Below, one piece after another: positions 13,035-23,552 of a stretch of 64,000 nt of DNA (position 1 is its first letter; each line of letters opens with the position of its first letter). The stretch lies in contig WPDH01000062.1 of the NCBI GenBank assembly GCA_019137255.1, forward strand, positions 186,001 through 250,000, written 5' to 3'. The translations under genes were made by a program, and so were the position numbers. This DNA comes from Corinectria fuckeliana. Lineage: Eukaryota > Ascomycota > Sordariomycetes > Hypocreales > Nectriaceae. The notes under the pieces are model-generated. The model did no database searches, was not told where the DNA came from, and saw only the letters and a program-made list of their open reading frames with translations.

Positions 13035-13658
13035 TGTATGATTTTCCGAGACACCGGCCGATCCCTGGCTCCTCTCACACGTCGGCACAGCATCTTTTTT
13101 CTTTTCCGCATCTTATTTTATAACCCCGTCTACTATATATATTTCCCCGCCCTGTACTTGGTCCGGGTTTGCGTGGCCACAGGCGTGTATAGGAGGCATT
13201 GCACGGAGTTTTGGTTTGCGCGTGGGGCTGTGCTTTTGGGTATTCCAGCGAGAAAAACTGCCTCCCAGGAACAGCTTGCTCCAGAGGCACGGAAAGGGTT
13301 ATTTGTTTATTATTCTATAGTTAATGATAGAAAGATGGGGGAGGGGCGCAATGCGACGTGATTGCGGAGTTGTGTCGTAATTGACGAGTCTAGCATGATT
13401 TGGTGATGGCGAGACTGGGCTGGATGTATGTCCAGTGATGACGGATTAATGCTGGGTGCCGATGCAACGGGGGCGATGATGAATTCGTTTTGACAGAAAC
13501 ATAGGGCCTTTGATCTGCAAGGTAGGCCGATGTATCGAGCTATGTCATCAATGAATGAAGATGGTAGTTTGCGATGTACATAAAATGCTCTGCCTCTCCT
13601 AGTTCCTTCTGGAATTCTCCCAAATACCTTTGTCCTTGTCGCTGTGCTCGCCTATCAA
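13035..13658. other. Convergent intergenic region
   Basis: This stretch separates the 3' ends of the peptidase gene (+) and dap1 (-). It should hold both 3' UTRs. Short open frames here have no protein-like features. Confidence 0.5.
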
Positions 13659-14251
13659 TCAAGCCTTCTCGGTAGCCTCGTAGTCACTCACCGAGACCAG
13701 GCGTCCCACAACCTCATACTTCTCGAGGAACCGCTCCTCCCAGCCCTGCAGCGCCTCCAGCTCGTCCTTGTCCAAGCCCTCAAGCTTGTCCAGCGGTCCG
13801 TCAAGGTCCTCGGTGAGCATGTCCTCGTCGAAGCTGCCGCAGGCGAGGCCGCGGGAGGCGTCGCGGCCGGCGAAGTTGGAGTAGGGGCCGCCGGGCCCGT
13901 AGAAGTTGCGGCCGCGCGAGACGTCGAAGATGCGGCCGCGCACGGCGAGGTACACGGGGGCATTGTCCTTACCGGAGAAGGGCAGCAGCGTGCGCGGGGT
14001 GTAGGTGCGGAAGACGGTCGCGGGGGCGTCGCGGGGGAGGGCCGGCGGCGGCGACGGGCGCAGGACGGCGTAGCAGGTGTAGAGGACGGCGGAGATGAGG
14101 ATGACGTTGAGAGGGCTGATGAGGGCGGAGCTAGGTTGAGAGAGAGTCAAGTCAGCAGCGATACAGTAGAGGTCAGGGAGGATGGAGATGGAACGTACGC
14201 GCCGAGGTCCCGGGAGGCCTGGTCGGCCATCTGCTGTTCGACGTGGTCCAT
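13659..14251 (-). CDS. dap1: Dap1-type cytochrome b5-like heme-binding protein (MAPR family)
   Basis: Exon 1 is 14251-14199 and exon 2 is 14130-13659, giving 174 aa; the 68-bp intron has gtacgt...cctag ends. The start is the ATG at 14251 because the spliced frame runs on smoothly; starting inside exon 2 would need an intron-derived start. A single N-terminal membrane segment lies at about residues 22-40. The cytochrome b5-like domain follows (about 55-150), with the family pattern YLAVRGRIFDVSRG and then YGPGGPYSNFAGRDASR, whose tyrosines coordinate heme in MAPR proteins. Dap1 proteins bind heme and support the P450 Erg11 in ergosterol synthesis and azole tolerance. The gene lies tail-to-tail with the peptidase gene. 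Confidence 0.9.
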
Positions 14252-15205
14252 GGGTGTGAGAGTGATGTTGCGCTTGTGGTGGTGAGTTGAGGGGGTGAGT
14301 TGAGGGGAGAGGGCGAGGGGAGAGGAGAGAGGGGAGAAGAGCGAGGATCAGAAGTCGAGGGAAGACGATCGAAGGTAGACGCTATTAGAAGCTGAAAGAC
14401 AGAACAGCAAGCAGGTGGAATTGCACAGTTGGCGATTGCGCAAAAGGGTCAGGAGCTGTATAAGATACCTACTAGGCGGTGCAATTATTTTCTTCACTAG
14501 AGAACAAAGACCAAGTAAGCTGTGTCGTATTGTCTTGCGCCGTGTAACTTGTAAGAAGGATCCTATCTCTCCGGCGTGGCCGAGGTGGGTGTTGTCTTAA
14601 AGACGGATTTCTTTCGCCCGGGTTCCGACCCCCACTTGGGTACTGACTTAGGTAGACTTATCCCACCAGTTTCCCCGGGGCTTCCATTATGGGAAACTTT
14701 CAACGAATCCCACTTGCCTATCTTGCATCTACACGTACTTACTTAGGCCTACATACTGCGACTTTCCAGCAATGCCTCGGCCGGAAGTGCGAGGCCCTAA
14801 TGGCGGACATCGCGGAGTCCCCGGCTGTGCTGGCTCGGCAGCTGGAAGGCATTGAGATGCGGAAGCGGAACAATTGGCCTCATCGGCTGTGTAAGGTGTC
14901 GCAAAGCCCTTTTTTTTCTTCTTGCTGGCTGTTTCAACAAAACCCCGGCATATGGCAAATCTCGGGAGTTGTCGCAGCCCCTGGTATCGTATTCGTGTAT
15001 AATCCAATCAGTCACGTCTGAACCGCAAGCATCGGCCCATCACGGTCAGAGCTCCAGATGTGCATGGTATATAGCTCGGTAAACCATAGATAACCCGGCT
15101 CATCAGTGTCCATTCGTTTCCAAGTAAAAGACAAAAACAACCAAAAAGCAGAAAACAGTATCTGCCAATTGCCGACACAAGCACAATCTCAAGCTCAAGT
15201 AAAAA
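14252..15205. other. Intergenic: dap1 promoter side and tRNA downstream region
   Basis: This is non-coding as far as I can see. It contains a GA-rich strand just upstream of dap1 (about 14285-14345), a degenerate tRNA-like segment (about 14569-14640, listed separately), and no convincing open frame. Confidence 0.45.
14569..14640 (+). pseudogene. Degenerate tRNA-Leu-like relic
   Basis: An A-box-like tggccgaggtgg (14577-14588) and a B-box-like ggttccgaccc (14621-14631) are spaced as in a tRNA. An anticodon-loop-like cttaaag between them would read UAA. The D loop is shortened, the T stem pairs at only three positions, and I find no matching acceptor stem. It is most likely a decayed tRNA-Leu or a tRNA-derived repeat head, not a working gene. 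Confidence 0.3.
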
Positions 15206-15302
15206 TGGAGATTGAGGGAATTGAACCCCCGACCTTCTGTAGTTCCAGACTCTGAACTTAAGCCGTTGCAAAACAGATGTCATTCCCCTAGACCAAATCC
15301 CC
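15206..15302 (-). tRNA. tRNA-Ala(UGC) with a 25-nt intron
   Basis: Read on the minus strand from 15302. Acceptor stem GGGGATT/AATCTCC contains the G3-U70 pair that specifies alanine. Anticodon stem is TCTGT/ACAGA with loop TT-TGC-A. The T arm is GGGGGTTCAATTCCCTC-like, and the discriminator base is A at 15206. About 25 nt between the anticodon-loop A37 and the last loop base form an intron at the canonical position. The mature length is about 72 nt. A run of T follows on the minus strand as a Pol III terminator. Confidence 0.88.
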
Positions 15303-15850
15303 AATACGGTACGATTTTGGATTCTTGTGCAGCCTATATAGCCACTCCATTCAGGACTCAGAACAACCATCGTATATATTCTAACTTGACACGACGAGAT
15401 AACCGCCATCTGCTTTTCTTCCGAGGCATAACCTAAAGGCTAATCCTAGGGAGGGTTTTTACTCCCCTTTTGCTGTTGTGCAACGGCTCACGCTCGTGTG
15501 ACTCTACGTGGGCAGGCACCCGCCTTTTGCGTCTCACTGCATGCTATTGGTCGCGTTCGACCCTCTTGCACGAAGCAGTCTCAAAGGACCTACGGAGGGC
15601 ATAAGTAAGCCTGTTGAAGGCCAGGCCAGTCTCCTTCAATTCTTCAATCAAAGAGGGCTTCAGTGAAATGCTCTTGCCCTTCTGTTCAGCCTGTCATACC
15701 ATGAGTCAACGGCGAGGACTCCGCCACCGACGTACTAAAACCACCGCCTCCACAGGCTAACACGGCAGAGTCTGATTCGGATGTCCGTCTCTTCTGAGTG
15801 TCATCAGCTGGAATTGCAACCTCCAAGATATTGGGGTCAATCTGAGAAAT
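15303..15850. other. Intergenic: upstream of the NADAR gene
   Basis: There is no supported gene here. It includes the tRNA 5' flank and the putative promoter and leader of the NADAR gene. An upstream non-coding exon cannot be excluded. Confidence 0.45.
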
Positions 15851-16633
15851 ATGGCACACTCGTCAGCCTCAGCACCGCTTTATTTCTGGCGTGAAACGGC
15901 CGCCGAGACGGGATGGCTGTCGCAGTGGTACGATTGTCCGTTTACGGATGATGAGGATCCCAGGAAGACATACAAGACCGCTGAGCAGTAAGTCCAGCAA
16001 CCGGAAACTATGACGCGGGTGCGTGTTGAGTGAAGCCCTGAGCTTATCCGACTACCCAGCTACATGATGCATCACAAAGCTCTCCTCTTCAACGACACGG
16101 CCGTCGCCCTCGACGTCCTCCGCGCCGACCACCCGCGCAAAGTCAAGGCCCTCGGCCGCAAGGTGAAAGGCTTCGACGACGCCCTCTGGGAGGCAAACAA
16201 GCGGGAAATTGTCCGCCGCGGCAACATGCTCAAGTTCACGCGCGCCGTGTCCAAGCAGGGCCACCACCACAGGGCCACCACACCGAAGGACAATGGCGGG
16301 ACCAAGCGCAGGGCGTTGCCCGTTGGCGGGACTCTAAGGGACATGCTGATGGCCACAGGCGACCGCGAGATCGTCGAGGCGAGTCCGTACGATTCGATCT
16401 GGGGTATCGGGTTCACCGCGGGGGATGCGGAGGCTGCGAGGGAGGCGTGGGGGTTGAATCTGCTGGGGCTGGAGCTGATGGAGGTGAGGAGGATTTTGAG
16501 ACAGCGGGAGCAGAAGCAGGTTGAAGACGAGGTTGTGGAGAGTGAGGAGCCGGCCAAGAATAATAATAAAGAGAGCGACAAGAACGATGTGGAGGAGGCT
16601 GAGAAGGAGGCCAAGGACGACAACGAAGACTAG
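15851..16633 (+). CDS. NADAR-domain (YbiA/DUF1768) putative N-glycosidase
   Basis: Exons 15851-15987 and 16060-16633 give 236 aa. The intron has gtaagt...cccag ends, and splicing restores the family motif TAEHYMMHHKALLFND across the junction, which fixes both sites. The domain starts near residue 11 with LYFWRE. It includes TAEHYMM, the helix with KVKALGRKVKGFDD, and the conserved EASPYDSIWGIGF segment. Members of this family cleave N-glycosidic bonds in riboflavin-pathway intermediates or in ADP-ribose/NAD-derived molecules; which applies here is not visible. The last ~45 residues are a Glu/Lys/Asn-rich acidic tail outside the domain. It converges with tim44. Confidence 0.88.
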
Positions 16634-17319
16634 AATGACAAGGTAAAGAGGTGGATGGAAGGGAGAACAGAAATCCTTCAACGAGACGGACTCGGCTTTT
16701 TCGTCCCCCTCAATCGTTCTCTTGTAGTGTCCACGTCCTGCTTTATAGCAACATGCTTATCAAGAATGGACATCCTCATACATGCCCTTCTAGTTCGCAA
16801 ACTCAAATCTAGTAATTAACAAATACATTTTTAAAGCAAATGGTGAATCGGTGGTTAGAACGAAGAGAACCCATGTTGTTCGAACCCATTTGACAAGCAA
16901 TTGTCGTGTGAAGCCAGGTGGTTTGGTGGATCCCTATCTGAGTGTCTATACCTTTTACACCCACCCCAGCCATGCATGATCCTCCCCCCGTTCATCACTT
17001 CCGTGACATCGTATCTGTCCCCATATGCATAAGTAATTCGTACATACAAAGCCTCGGTTTCCCCTTCGAGGCTAGTAGAGCGGCGTGTTGTTTTCCCCGT
17101 TGGTGATATATGCAGCCCAATACCCCGTCTCCCCCCAAATAGATATTGATGTTCTCTTTCATGTCGACAGCCCTGGTATCTTCCCCATGATTGCACGTAC
17201 TATACATATATTAACACATGTTGGCCAGACCCGCCGTAAGGTCGACCACGCTTCGCCATTTTCTATCCAACAAACACCACCCCGTGACGCCGTCAGATAT
17301 GAGTGCCTCCAGCTTCCGC
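16634..17319. other. Convergent intergenic region
   Basis: The 3' UTRs of the NADAR gene (+) and tim44 (-). It is moderately AT-rich with no protein-like frame. Confidence 0.5.
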
Positions 17320-19017
17320 TTAGTACCAGTCTCGGCCGCTCTTCTGCATCTCAATCAGACGCCACCCCCGAGTCTCCGGGTTGTTGACGTCCTCCGGCAA
17401 TCGGGTAATACCAATTGCGTACGTCACCAGCTGCACCTTGTCCTCCATGCCTGCAGCGAGCTGGTTGGTTTTAGCGTTGCGGTAAACGTGAACCTCCTGG
17501 GTGCGGCAGGTGATGATGAAGACAGGCACCTCGCCGGGGTCCAGCATGCGAGCCCGAAGGATGTCCACGTTCCTGATGTCCAGGATACGTCCGTCCGACT
17601 TCATTCCAGCCTGGAGGTACTGCTTGGTCAGGGCCTCGTAGACGGAGTACTGAGCGGCGGACAGCCATAGCTTCAGCGTCTCCGTCTCGCCCTTGACGTA
17701 GGCATCCAAGACCTCGGGAAGAATGTACTCTCGGAGCTCCTGCAGGAAGGGCTCGATCTGGAAAGCCGGATCCATGGCTCGGAATTTTTTTATGACCATC
17801 GCTGTCTCGTTCTCGGCAAAGAACCCGGCGATGCGGTCGGTGATGCTTCGTGCGGTTGATACGAGAGGGTTTTCCGATTCCTCGTACTTGCCCTTCATGC
17901 TAAAGACACTTTGAACGAAGCCGTTGGTGTCGCGGAAATCTCTCCATGCCTCCTTCCATGCGGCGTCCTTATGAAGCGTAACGTTTGTGCCGGCCCTATC
18001 GCATCAAGTGTTAGCAAGGTGTGGTAGGAGCAGCAAAGGTGAGAGAGAAAAAAAGCCAACTTACTCAGGATCTTCCTGCATAACCTCGCCACCATGAACA
18101 CCGCGCTGTTTATCCAGGGCCTCTCGTCGCTTACGGCGCTCCTCCTTCTCGACCCAGCCACCGTATCGTGAAGAGCTACCATCGTCGATCACGTTCTTCA
18201 CGTTCTTGTAAGCCTCGGTCTGACGGATGGGCTGGGTGGCCTTGTCCACAGCGTCGCCAGTGACATTGGCAGCCTTGCGCACACCCTTGACGACAGTTGT
18301 ATCCCAGGTCCACGCCGCACCCTTACCAATGGCTCCGGCAGTCGTCTTCACAGCTCCTCCGACTGTGTCGGTGATGGCGCCAGTGGACTTCTCGTAGGCC
18401 TCACGGGCTCGTCGGACGGACTCGCTTTCGGTGAACTGGTGGGCAGCGGCGCCGATTTGTTTGGTCGACTCGTTCCACTCCTGAGACTTCTGGAACTCGG
18501 TGTTCATAGTCTCAGTGAAGACCTGCCAGGGAGACTTGTCGCCGTGAGGAGGAGGGGGAGGCTGATCTTCCTTCTTCCCCTCTTTACCCTCCTCCTTGCC
18601 ATCTTTGCCATCCTTGTCGTCTTTATCGCCGTCGTCGTTTTTCTTAGCCTCTTCCTGTTGAGTCTTGCCCTCGGATTCGGGGTCCGTTGGCTTCTTCTCC
18701 TTGGCCTCGGTGGGGGCTTTCTCCGTCTTCGCCTTCTCGTCTTGGGAGAGCCGACTGGAGAGGTGGAAGAGGCGAGCTTGAGAAGCGGAGGCGGGGGTAA
18801 AGCGGAGATCGGCTGGGAGGAAGGAGGATCTCAAGGGTGCGCGAATTGTGCCAGAAAAAATTGAGGCCTGTGATCGAGCGCCATCGCGGCTGGTGTTCTG
18901 GGAGAGCTGAGAGGCTAATCGGCGGTACGCAGGGGATCTGCCGGAGGAGTTCAGATGGACGGACGCCCGTCCCAGGGCGTTTTCAGGGTGGGCCGCCTTT
19001 CTTGCAAGGGAATTCAT
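17320..19017 (-). CDS. tim44: Tim44, peripheral subunit of the mitochondrial presequence import motor
   Basis: Exon 1 is 19017-18065 and exon 2 is 17995-17320, giving 542 aa, with a 69-bp intron (gtaagt...gatag). The N-terminus is Arg/Ser/Ala-rich without acids, a matrix targeting sequence. Residues about 95-175 form a highly charged Lys/Glu/Asp stretch ending in a run of five prolines. A long helical segment follows, then the Tim44 C-terminal domain (about 330-540), with the family-typical FRDTNGFVQSVF, FRAMDPAF and VDILRARMLDPGEVPVFIIT stretches. Tim44 sits on the matrix face of TIM23 and recruits mtHsp70. It is divergent from the uS11m gene, sharing 19018-19276. Confidence 0.95.
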
Positions 19018-19276
19018 GATTGCAACAACTCGAGAAGCCCTCCACAGAGCGCGATTGATCGTGGATCAAAGGGCGATGAAGAAAAGAAACGTGGAAGTTC
19101 GTGGAATGCGCGGGAGGAAATTTTGGTTCTGCGATCTCGGTTGCGGGCGGAAAGGAAGGCAGCGAACCGGCAAAGCCTCGGCAGAAATGGCTTGCGCCGC
19201 AGCTTCATCCAGCATGTAAAAATTGGAGCGTCAGATCCCTTCACGACTGCAAACCCACGACGGCGATGCGTACAAG
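19018..19276. promoter_or_regulatory. Shared divergent promoter of tim44 and mitoribosomal uS11m
   Basis: Only 259 bp separate the two start codons, which point away from each other. Both genes encode mitochondrial matrix machinery, so co-expression from one regulatory region is plausible. I do not identify a specific factor site. Confidence 0.6.
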
Positions 19277-20023
19277 ATGAGCCGCCCATTGACGAGCCGC
19301 CTCGCGGCACGATCGCTATTCCGAAGCCCCCGAACAGCCTCGAATGCGCTGAGATGCCCCTTTCAGGCGGCACGGCCGCTGTCACACTCTAGTGCCCACC
19401 GCGCTGATGACTTCCCTCCCCCTCCTCCTCGAGCTCCCCGGACGAGAGCCGCCAGACCCAGCTCAACCTCACTTCTAGAGAACATATACGGTACGGCACA
19501 GCCGTCATCCGCAGCCCAGCCGGCCCAGGGAAGCAATGCGATGACGAACCTATCTCAGAGCCTCGTCTTCAAGACGCTCAACAAAGGCAACCTCGACTCG
19601 GGTCTGCTCTCGGGCACCGGCCCCCGGACTATACAGGCCAAGGAGGACGACTTGGAGCCGTTTCACTTCCACATCTACTCCCACAAGCACAACACCCACA
19701 TCACCTGCACGAAGCCCAACCGCGAGCCCATAATCTCCCTATCATGCGGCAACATCGGCTTCCGCAAGTCCCGCCGGGGCACGTTCGACTCGGCCTACTC
19801 TCTGACAAAGTACGTTTTGGAGCGATTGATCCACACTGGATGGCCCATGAAGATCTCGCGGCTGGAAGTGGTCATGCGAGGCTTCGGCCAAGGACGAGAG
19901 GCGGCGCTCAAGGTGCTTATGAGCCCCGAGGGCAAGGTGCTACGTGACAAGATTGTCCGTGTGGCCGACTCGACGAGGATTAAGTTTGCTGGAACTAGGA
20001 GCGAGAAGCCGAGACGTCTGTAA
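19277..20023 (+). CDS. Mitochondrial small-subunit ribosomal protein uS11m
   Basis: A single exon of 248 aa. The start is the ATG at 19277; the frame is open for 18 more codons upstream but without an ATG. Residues 1-~50 are rich in Arg, Ser and Ala and act as a mitochondrial presequence; ~50-110 is a proline/serine-rich linker. The bacterial S11-like domain runs from about 130 to the end, with FHFHIYSHKHNTHIT, GNIGFRKSRRGT, and RGFGQGREAALKVL. It contacts small-subunit rRNA near the platform. S11-family proteins of fungal mitochondria carry such N-terminal extensions. Confidence 0.93.
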   Translation: MSRPLTSRLAARSLFRSPRTASNALRCPFQAARPLSHSSAHRADDFPPPPPRAPRTRAARPSSTSLLENIYGTAQPSSAAQPAQGSNAMTNLSQSLVFKTLNKGNLDSGLLSGTGPRTIQAKEDDLEPFHFHIYSHKHNTHITCTKPNREPIISLSCGNIGFRKSRRGTFDSAYSLTKYVLERLIHTGWPMKISRLEVVMRGFGQGREAALKVLMSPEGKVLRDKIVRVADSTRIKFAGTRSEKPRRL

Positions 20024-20336
20024 TCTCGGCCTGGAGGGCGATGTGTGGGGATTACTGTGAAGGATAGAAACCTGAATGTACCATACTTTGTACGACATGT
20101 ACCATACAAATAAAGCAGAAAACAAATCCATTTGCCTCGGAAATGCTTTGAAAAAATTACCTGCTCCTAATCCAAAACCCTTGGTATCATATTGACCTGA
20201 TTTAAAAGGAGCCCCGGCTCCTCGACCCGAAACGCCACCAGTAAGGACAGTATTGTAATGCAGCCCGGATCTGCTATAACCTGGCGGAGGATCCCACCTT
20301 CGTCTATCGCCGCGGGGCTCTCTCAGCCGGGGGGAG
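20024..20336. other. Convergent intergenic region
   Basis: 313 bp between the stop codons of uS11m (+) and the DeSI-like gene (-); it is likely to hold both 3' UTRs and no gene. Confidence 0.5.
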
Positions 20337-21136
20337 CTAGCGTCCTGCGGTGTCTCTCGTGGCCTGTTTCCCCTTCCCACTACCTCCGCGTCTTCGCTCT
20401 GCATCGCTATCCCACTCCTCGTCCCCATTCTCGTCGTCATCTCTAAAGAGGTGCGGGCCAGGGTGATCAAGCATGAGGGATCGCTCGTCGGAGTTATCGT
20501 TGTCGTAATAGTCGTAATCGCCTAGTAACTCGCCATCGGCACCATCGTACTCGGGAGGCTCGATCCACTCGCGGGGGACAACGCATGGCAATGCGACTCC
20601 AATGCTGGCAGCACGATTCAGCCAGGCTGGACCGGGCTGGCCAGTGAGCTTCATGCACAAGTAAGATGTGAAGTGGTTGCAGTTCCTAGTGAGGAGGTTA
20701 TAAGAGGTACCGATAAATTCGTCCGAGGCAGCTTTGAGAGCGGCGGTAATCTCTTCATCGGTGGCGAGGGTGAAGCCGTGGAGGATCTCGCAGCGAAAAG
20801 TGCCTCCAGTAGGCTCGGTCTTAGGCTTGGTCCAGTACACTCCAGTCATGCCGCGATTCTCGTGGCCACCGTAAGCATATTCTTTGCCGTTGATAACGAC
20901 GCCGGTGTGAAGGAGCGAGGCGCCTACCGTCCACAGGATTGATGAGAGTCGGCCGGGCTGTCAATGGCACACATGTTAGCGTAAAGGCGAACCAAGACAA
21001 TAGAGCGCTGGTGCGTCGCACAGTCGGAATTACGCACAGGGAGAAGGTCGTAGACATGGATAGTGATTTCGGTCTTTTGTAGAGATAGCGTAGACCGGTG
21101 TCTGCTGATCGACGAGCTCTTGCTCTTCCGAGGCAT
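20337..21136 (-). CDS. PPPDE/DeSI-type deSUMOylating (deubiquitinating-like) isopeptidase
   Basis: Exon 1 is 21136-21038 and exon 2 is 20957-20337, giving 239 aa. The 80-bp intron falls after ITIHVYDLLP and joins it to PGRLSSILWTVGASLLHTGVV, exactly the family's opening strand and helix. The catalytic His is in LLHTGVV (H50) and the catalytic Cys in YNLLTRNCNHF (C126). EYAYGGH is also present. After about residue 160 the protein becomes acidic and then basic and is probably disordered. PPPDE proteins are thiol peptidases that remove SUMO or ubiquitin. It is divergent from ola1 with about 890 bp between them. Confidence 0.9.
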
Positions 21137-22026
21137 GGCTGCGACGGAAGCGGTGATGGGCGACAGTGAGCGTTAGTATCGTCGAAGGGCAGAGGCTGCG
21201 ATAGGTGCGACGTGCAAAGTGCGACGTCAGTGTCTCGGAAGGCCGTAGCTTGACGCTGTTTTTGAAGCGGGGCTGGAGAAGCAGGGCAAGGATTCAAAGT
21301 TGGACAGGAACGAGGAAGAGGAGTGACTAGGTTCAATGGGATATAATTACAGCTGAACAAAGGGAGGCGAGATGATAGTCAGTACGAATAAGCAAGGGAG
21401 GAGAGAGGAGAAATGGGAGGAAGCGGATGCAGAGAGGCTGACCGTGGGTTGCCGTTTGTGCCTGGTTCGAAGCCGCGCCTCAAAGCGTCAAACGCCTCGT
21501 CCGGGCTATCACTTGATGCGAGCCTGTGACGAGCGGGCGCAGGCCGTGTTTGGAAATGCGCAACGAGCACAGTGGTAGTTCTGGTGACTTTGGTGGGGGC
21601 GGGCTGCGTTGCTTCAGCCAATAACGTTGAGCTTCCACACCCAGCCGGATTAATACTTCGTTCCGTGTCCGACCACTGGGTCGCGGCCCCAACCTCGCCA
21701 AACGTGTCAAGGTGGGGGTGTCGTCAAATTCTCATCTCATCTCACTTTCCTCTCCAAGCTCTTCCTCCGCAAAGAGAAATCTTTTTCCCTCTTCTATTTT
21801 TTCTTTCCTCGGCGCGACTCCTGACAAGAAGCCGTCCAGGCGATTGAGGTTGGCAGCAGCCAACCCCTGCTTTATCACGAAGCCCTGCACCTCTTCCACC
21901 TTCTTCGCTTCTCTCTCCCCTCCCTTTCCCCTCCGCGCAGCAAGCTCTGCAGCTTTTAGACTCGCTCCAACCACCCAGCGTTTAGTTGTCTTCGTTCCAC
22001 GTCGCAGCTACGCAAAATCAAGGAAG
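21137..22026. other. Divergent intergenic region between the DeSI-like gene and ola1
   Basis: It serves as the promoter region for both genes. Pyrimidine-rich tracts (about 21730-21830 and 21890-21950) probably belong to the ola1 leader. Open frames run through but have no family signature. Confidence 0.5.
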
Positions 22027-23552
22027 ATGGCTCCCAAGAAGGCTGTCGTCGAGGAGAAGATCCCGCTGGGCCGGCCCGGTAACAACTTGAAGAGTGGCAT
22101 TGTACGTCGCCCTCGCCTTGCTCCTGATTGCCAGGTCGTTGTCCTTTCCACCTGCTAATCCCTCACAGGTCGGCTTGGCAAACGTCGGCAAATCCACCCT
22201 GTTCCAGGCCATCACCAAGTCCAACCTTGGTAACCCAGCTGTATGAAGCCCCCTCGCCGCGCCGCCCTAGATTCGGGGTGCTGACAGCTTCAAGAACTTC
22301 CCTTATGCCACCATCGACCCTGAGGAAGCTCGTGTCGTCGTCCCCGATGACCGGTTCGACTGGCTCGTCGAGAAATACAAGCCCAAGTCGGTCGTCCCAG
22401 CCAACTTGACCGTCTATGATATTGCCGGTCTCACCCGTGGCTCGTCCACCGGAGCTGGTCTTGGAAACGCCTTCTTGTCCCACATTCGTGCCGTCGATGC
22501 CATCTTCCAGGTGGTTCGATGCTTCGACGATGCCGAGATTATCCACATTGAGGGTGACGTAAACCCCACCCGAGATCTGGACATCATCAGTGAGGAGCTG
22601 CGACTCAAGGACATTGAGTTCGTCGAAAAAGCTCTTGAGAACCAGAAGAAAAAAACCCGTATGGGTGGCCAGAGTCTGGAGCTGAAGAAGGCTCGTCAAG
22701 AGCAGGACACGATCGAGAAGATCCTCGCCTGGCTCAACGACGGCAAGGACGTCCGCAAGGGTACTTGGGGTCCCAAGGAGGTAAGCAACAAACCTTTCTT
22801 TCATTTCGACTGCAAACACTTTGCATGCAGCCCACACCTGCTTTACATGATGACAAAAGGCCTTACTGGCCTGAAATCTTAACCCAGCTCGTCGAATGCC
22901 CAGGCATTTTGAGAATAAACACCTACTCTGATAGCACACTACCTTCACTGCTTGCTTGGATCATTGTTACGTGAACAGTCCGCTGACTTTGTTCTTCCAG
23001 ATCGAGGTAATCAACCCTCTGATGCTGCTCACGGCCAAGCCCGTTGTCTACCTCGTCAATTTGTCTGAAAAGGACTTTATCCGCAAGAAGAACAAGCATC
23101 TTCCTAAGATCGTCGAGTGGCTCAATGAGCACGCCAAGGGCGACCCTCTGATCCCCGTCTCGGTCTCTTACGAGTCTCGACTCACTCAATTTGAGACAGA
23201 GGCTGAGGCCAAGGAGGAGCAGAAGAACGTTGGCGCTGAGTCAGTCTTGCCCAAGGTCATCATCCAGATGCGCAAGACCCTACAACTCGGCAGCTTCTTC
23301 ACCGTCGGCCCTGATGAGGTCCGCCAGTGGACCATCCGCATCGGCACCAAGGCCCCTGCGGCCGCTGGTGTTATCCACACTGATTTCGAGAAGACCTTCA
23401 TTCAGGCCCTCGTCTTCAACTATAACACGCTGAAGGAGATGGGGGACGAGTCCGAGGTCAAGGCCAAGGGCAAGATCATGACCAAGGGCAAGGAGTACGT
23501 CGTAGAAGACGGAGACATCCTGCACATCAAGGCTGGTGCTGCCAAGGGCTAA
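22027..23552 (+). CDS. ola1: Ola1/YchF-type Obg-like ATPase
   Basis: Exons 22027-22101, 22169-22240, 22295-22780 and 23001-23552 give 394 aa, the usual Ola1 length. P-loop is GLANVGKSTLFQ (27-38), the switch II motif is DIAGLTRGSSTGAGLGN, and the G4-type region is NLSEKD. These are followed by the helical hairpin/coiled coil and the C-terminal TGS domain (about 300-390). Intron 2 must end at caag (22291-22294), since the earlier cag at 22285-22287 breaks the frame before NFPYATIDPEEARV. Intron 3 is long for this window (220 bp). Family knowledge: an ATP-preferring relative of Obg GTPases linked to translation and stress responses. Confidence 0.95.

Noticed and set aside
18439..18864. Hydrophobic + strand frame opposite tim44, resembling a membrane protein
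   Set aside because: It is the antisense reading of the Lys/Glu/Asp-rich stretch of Tim44, which always gives Leu/Phe-rich text.
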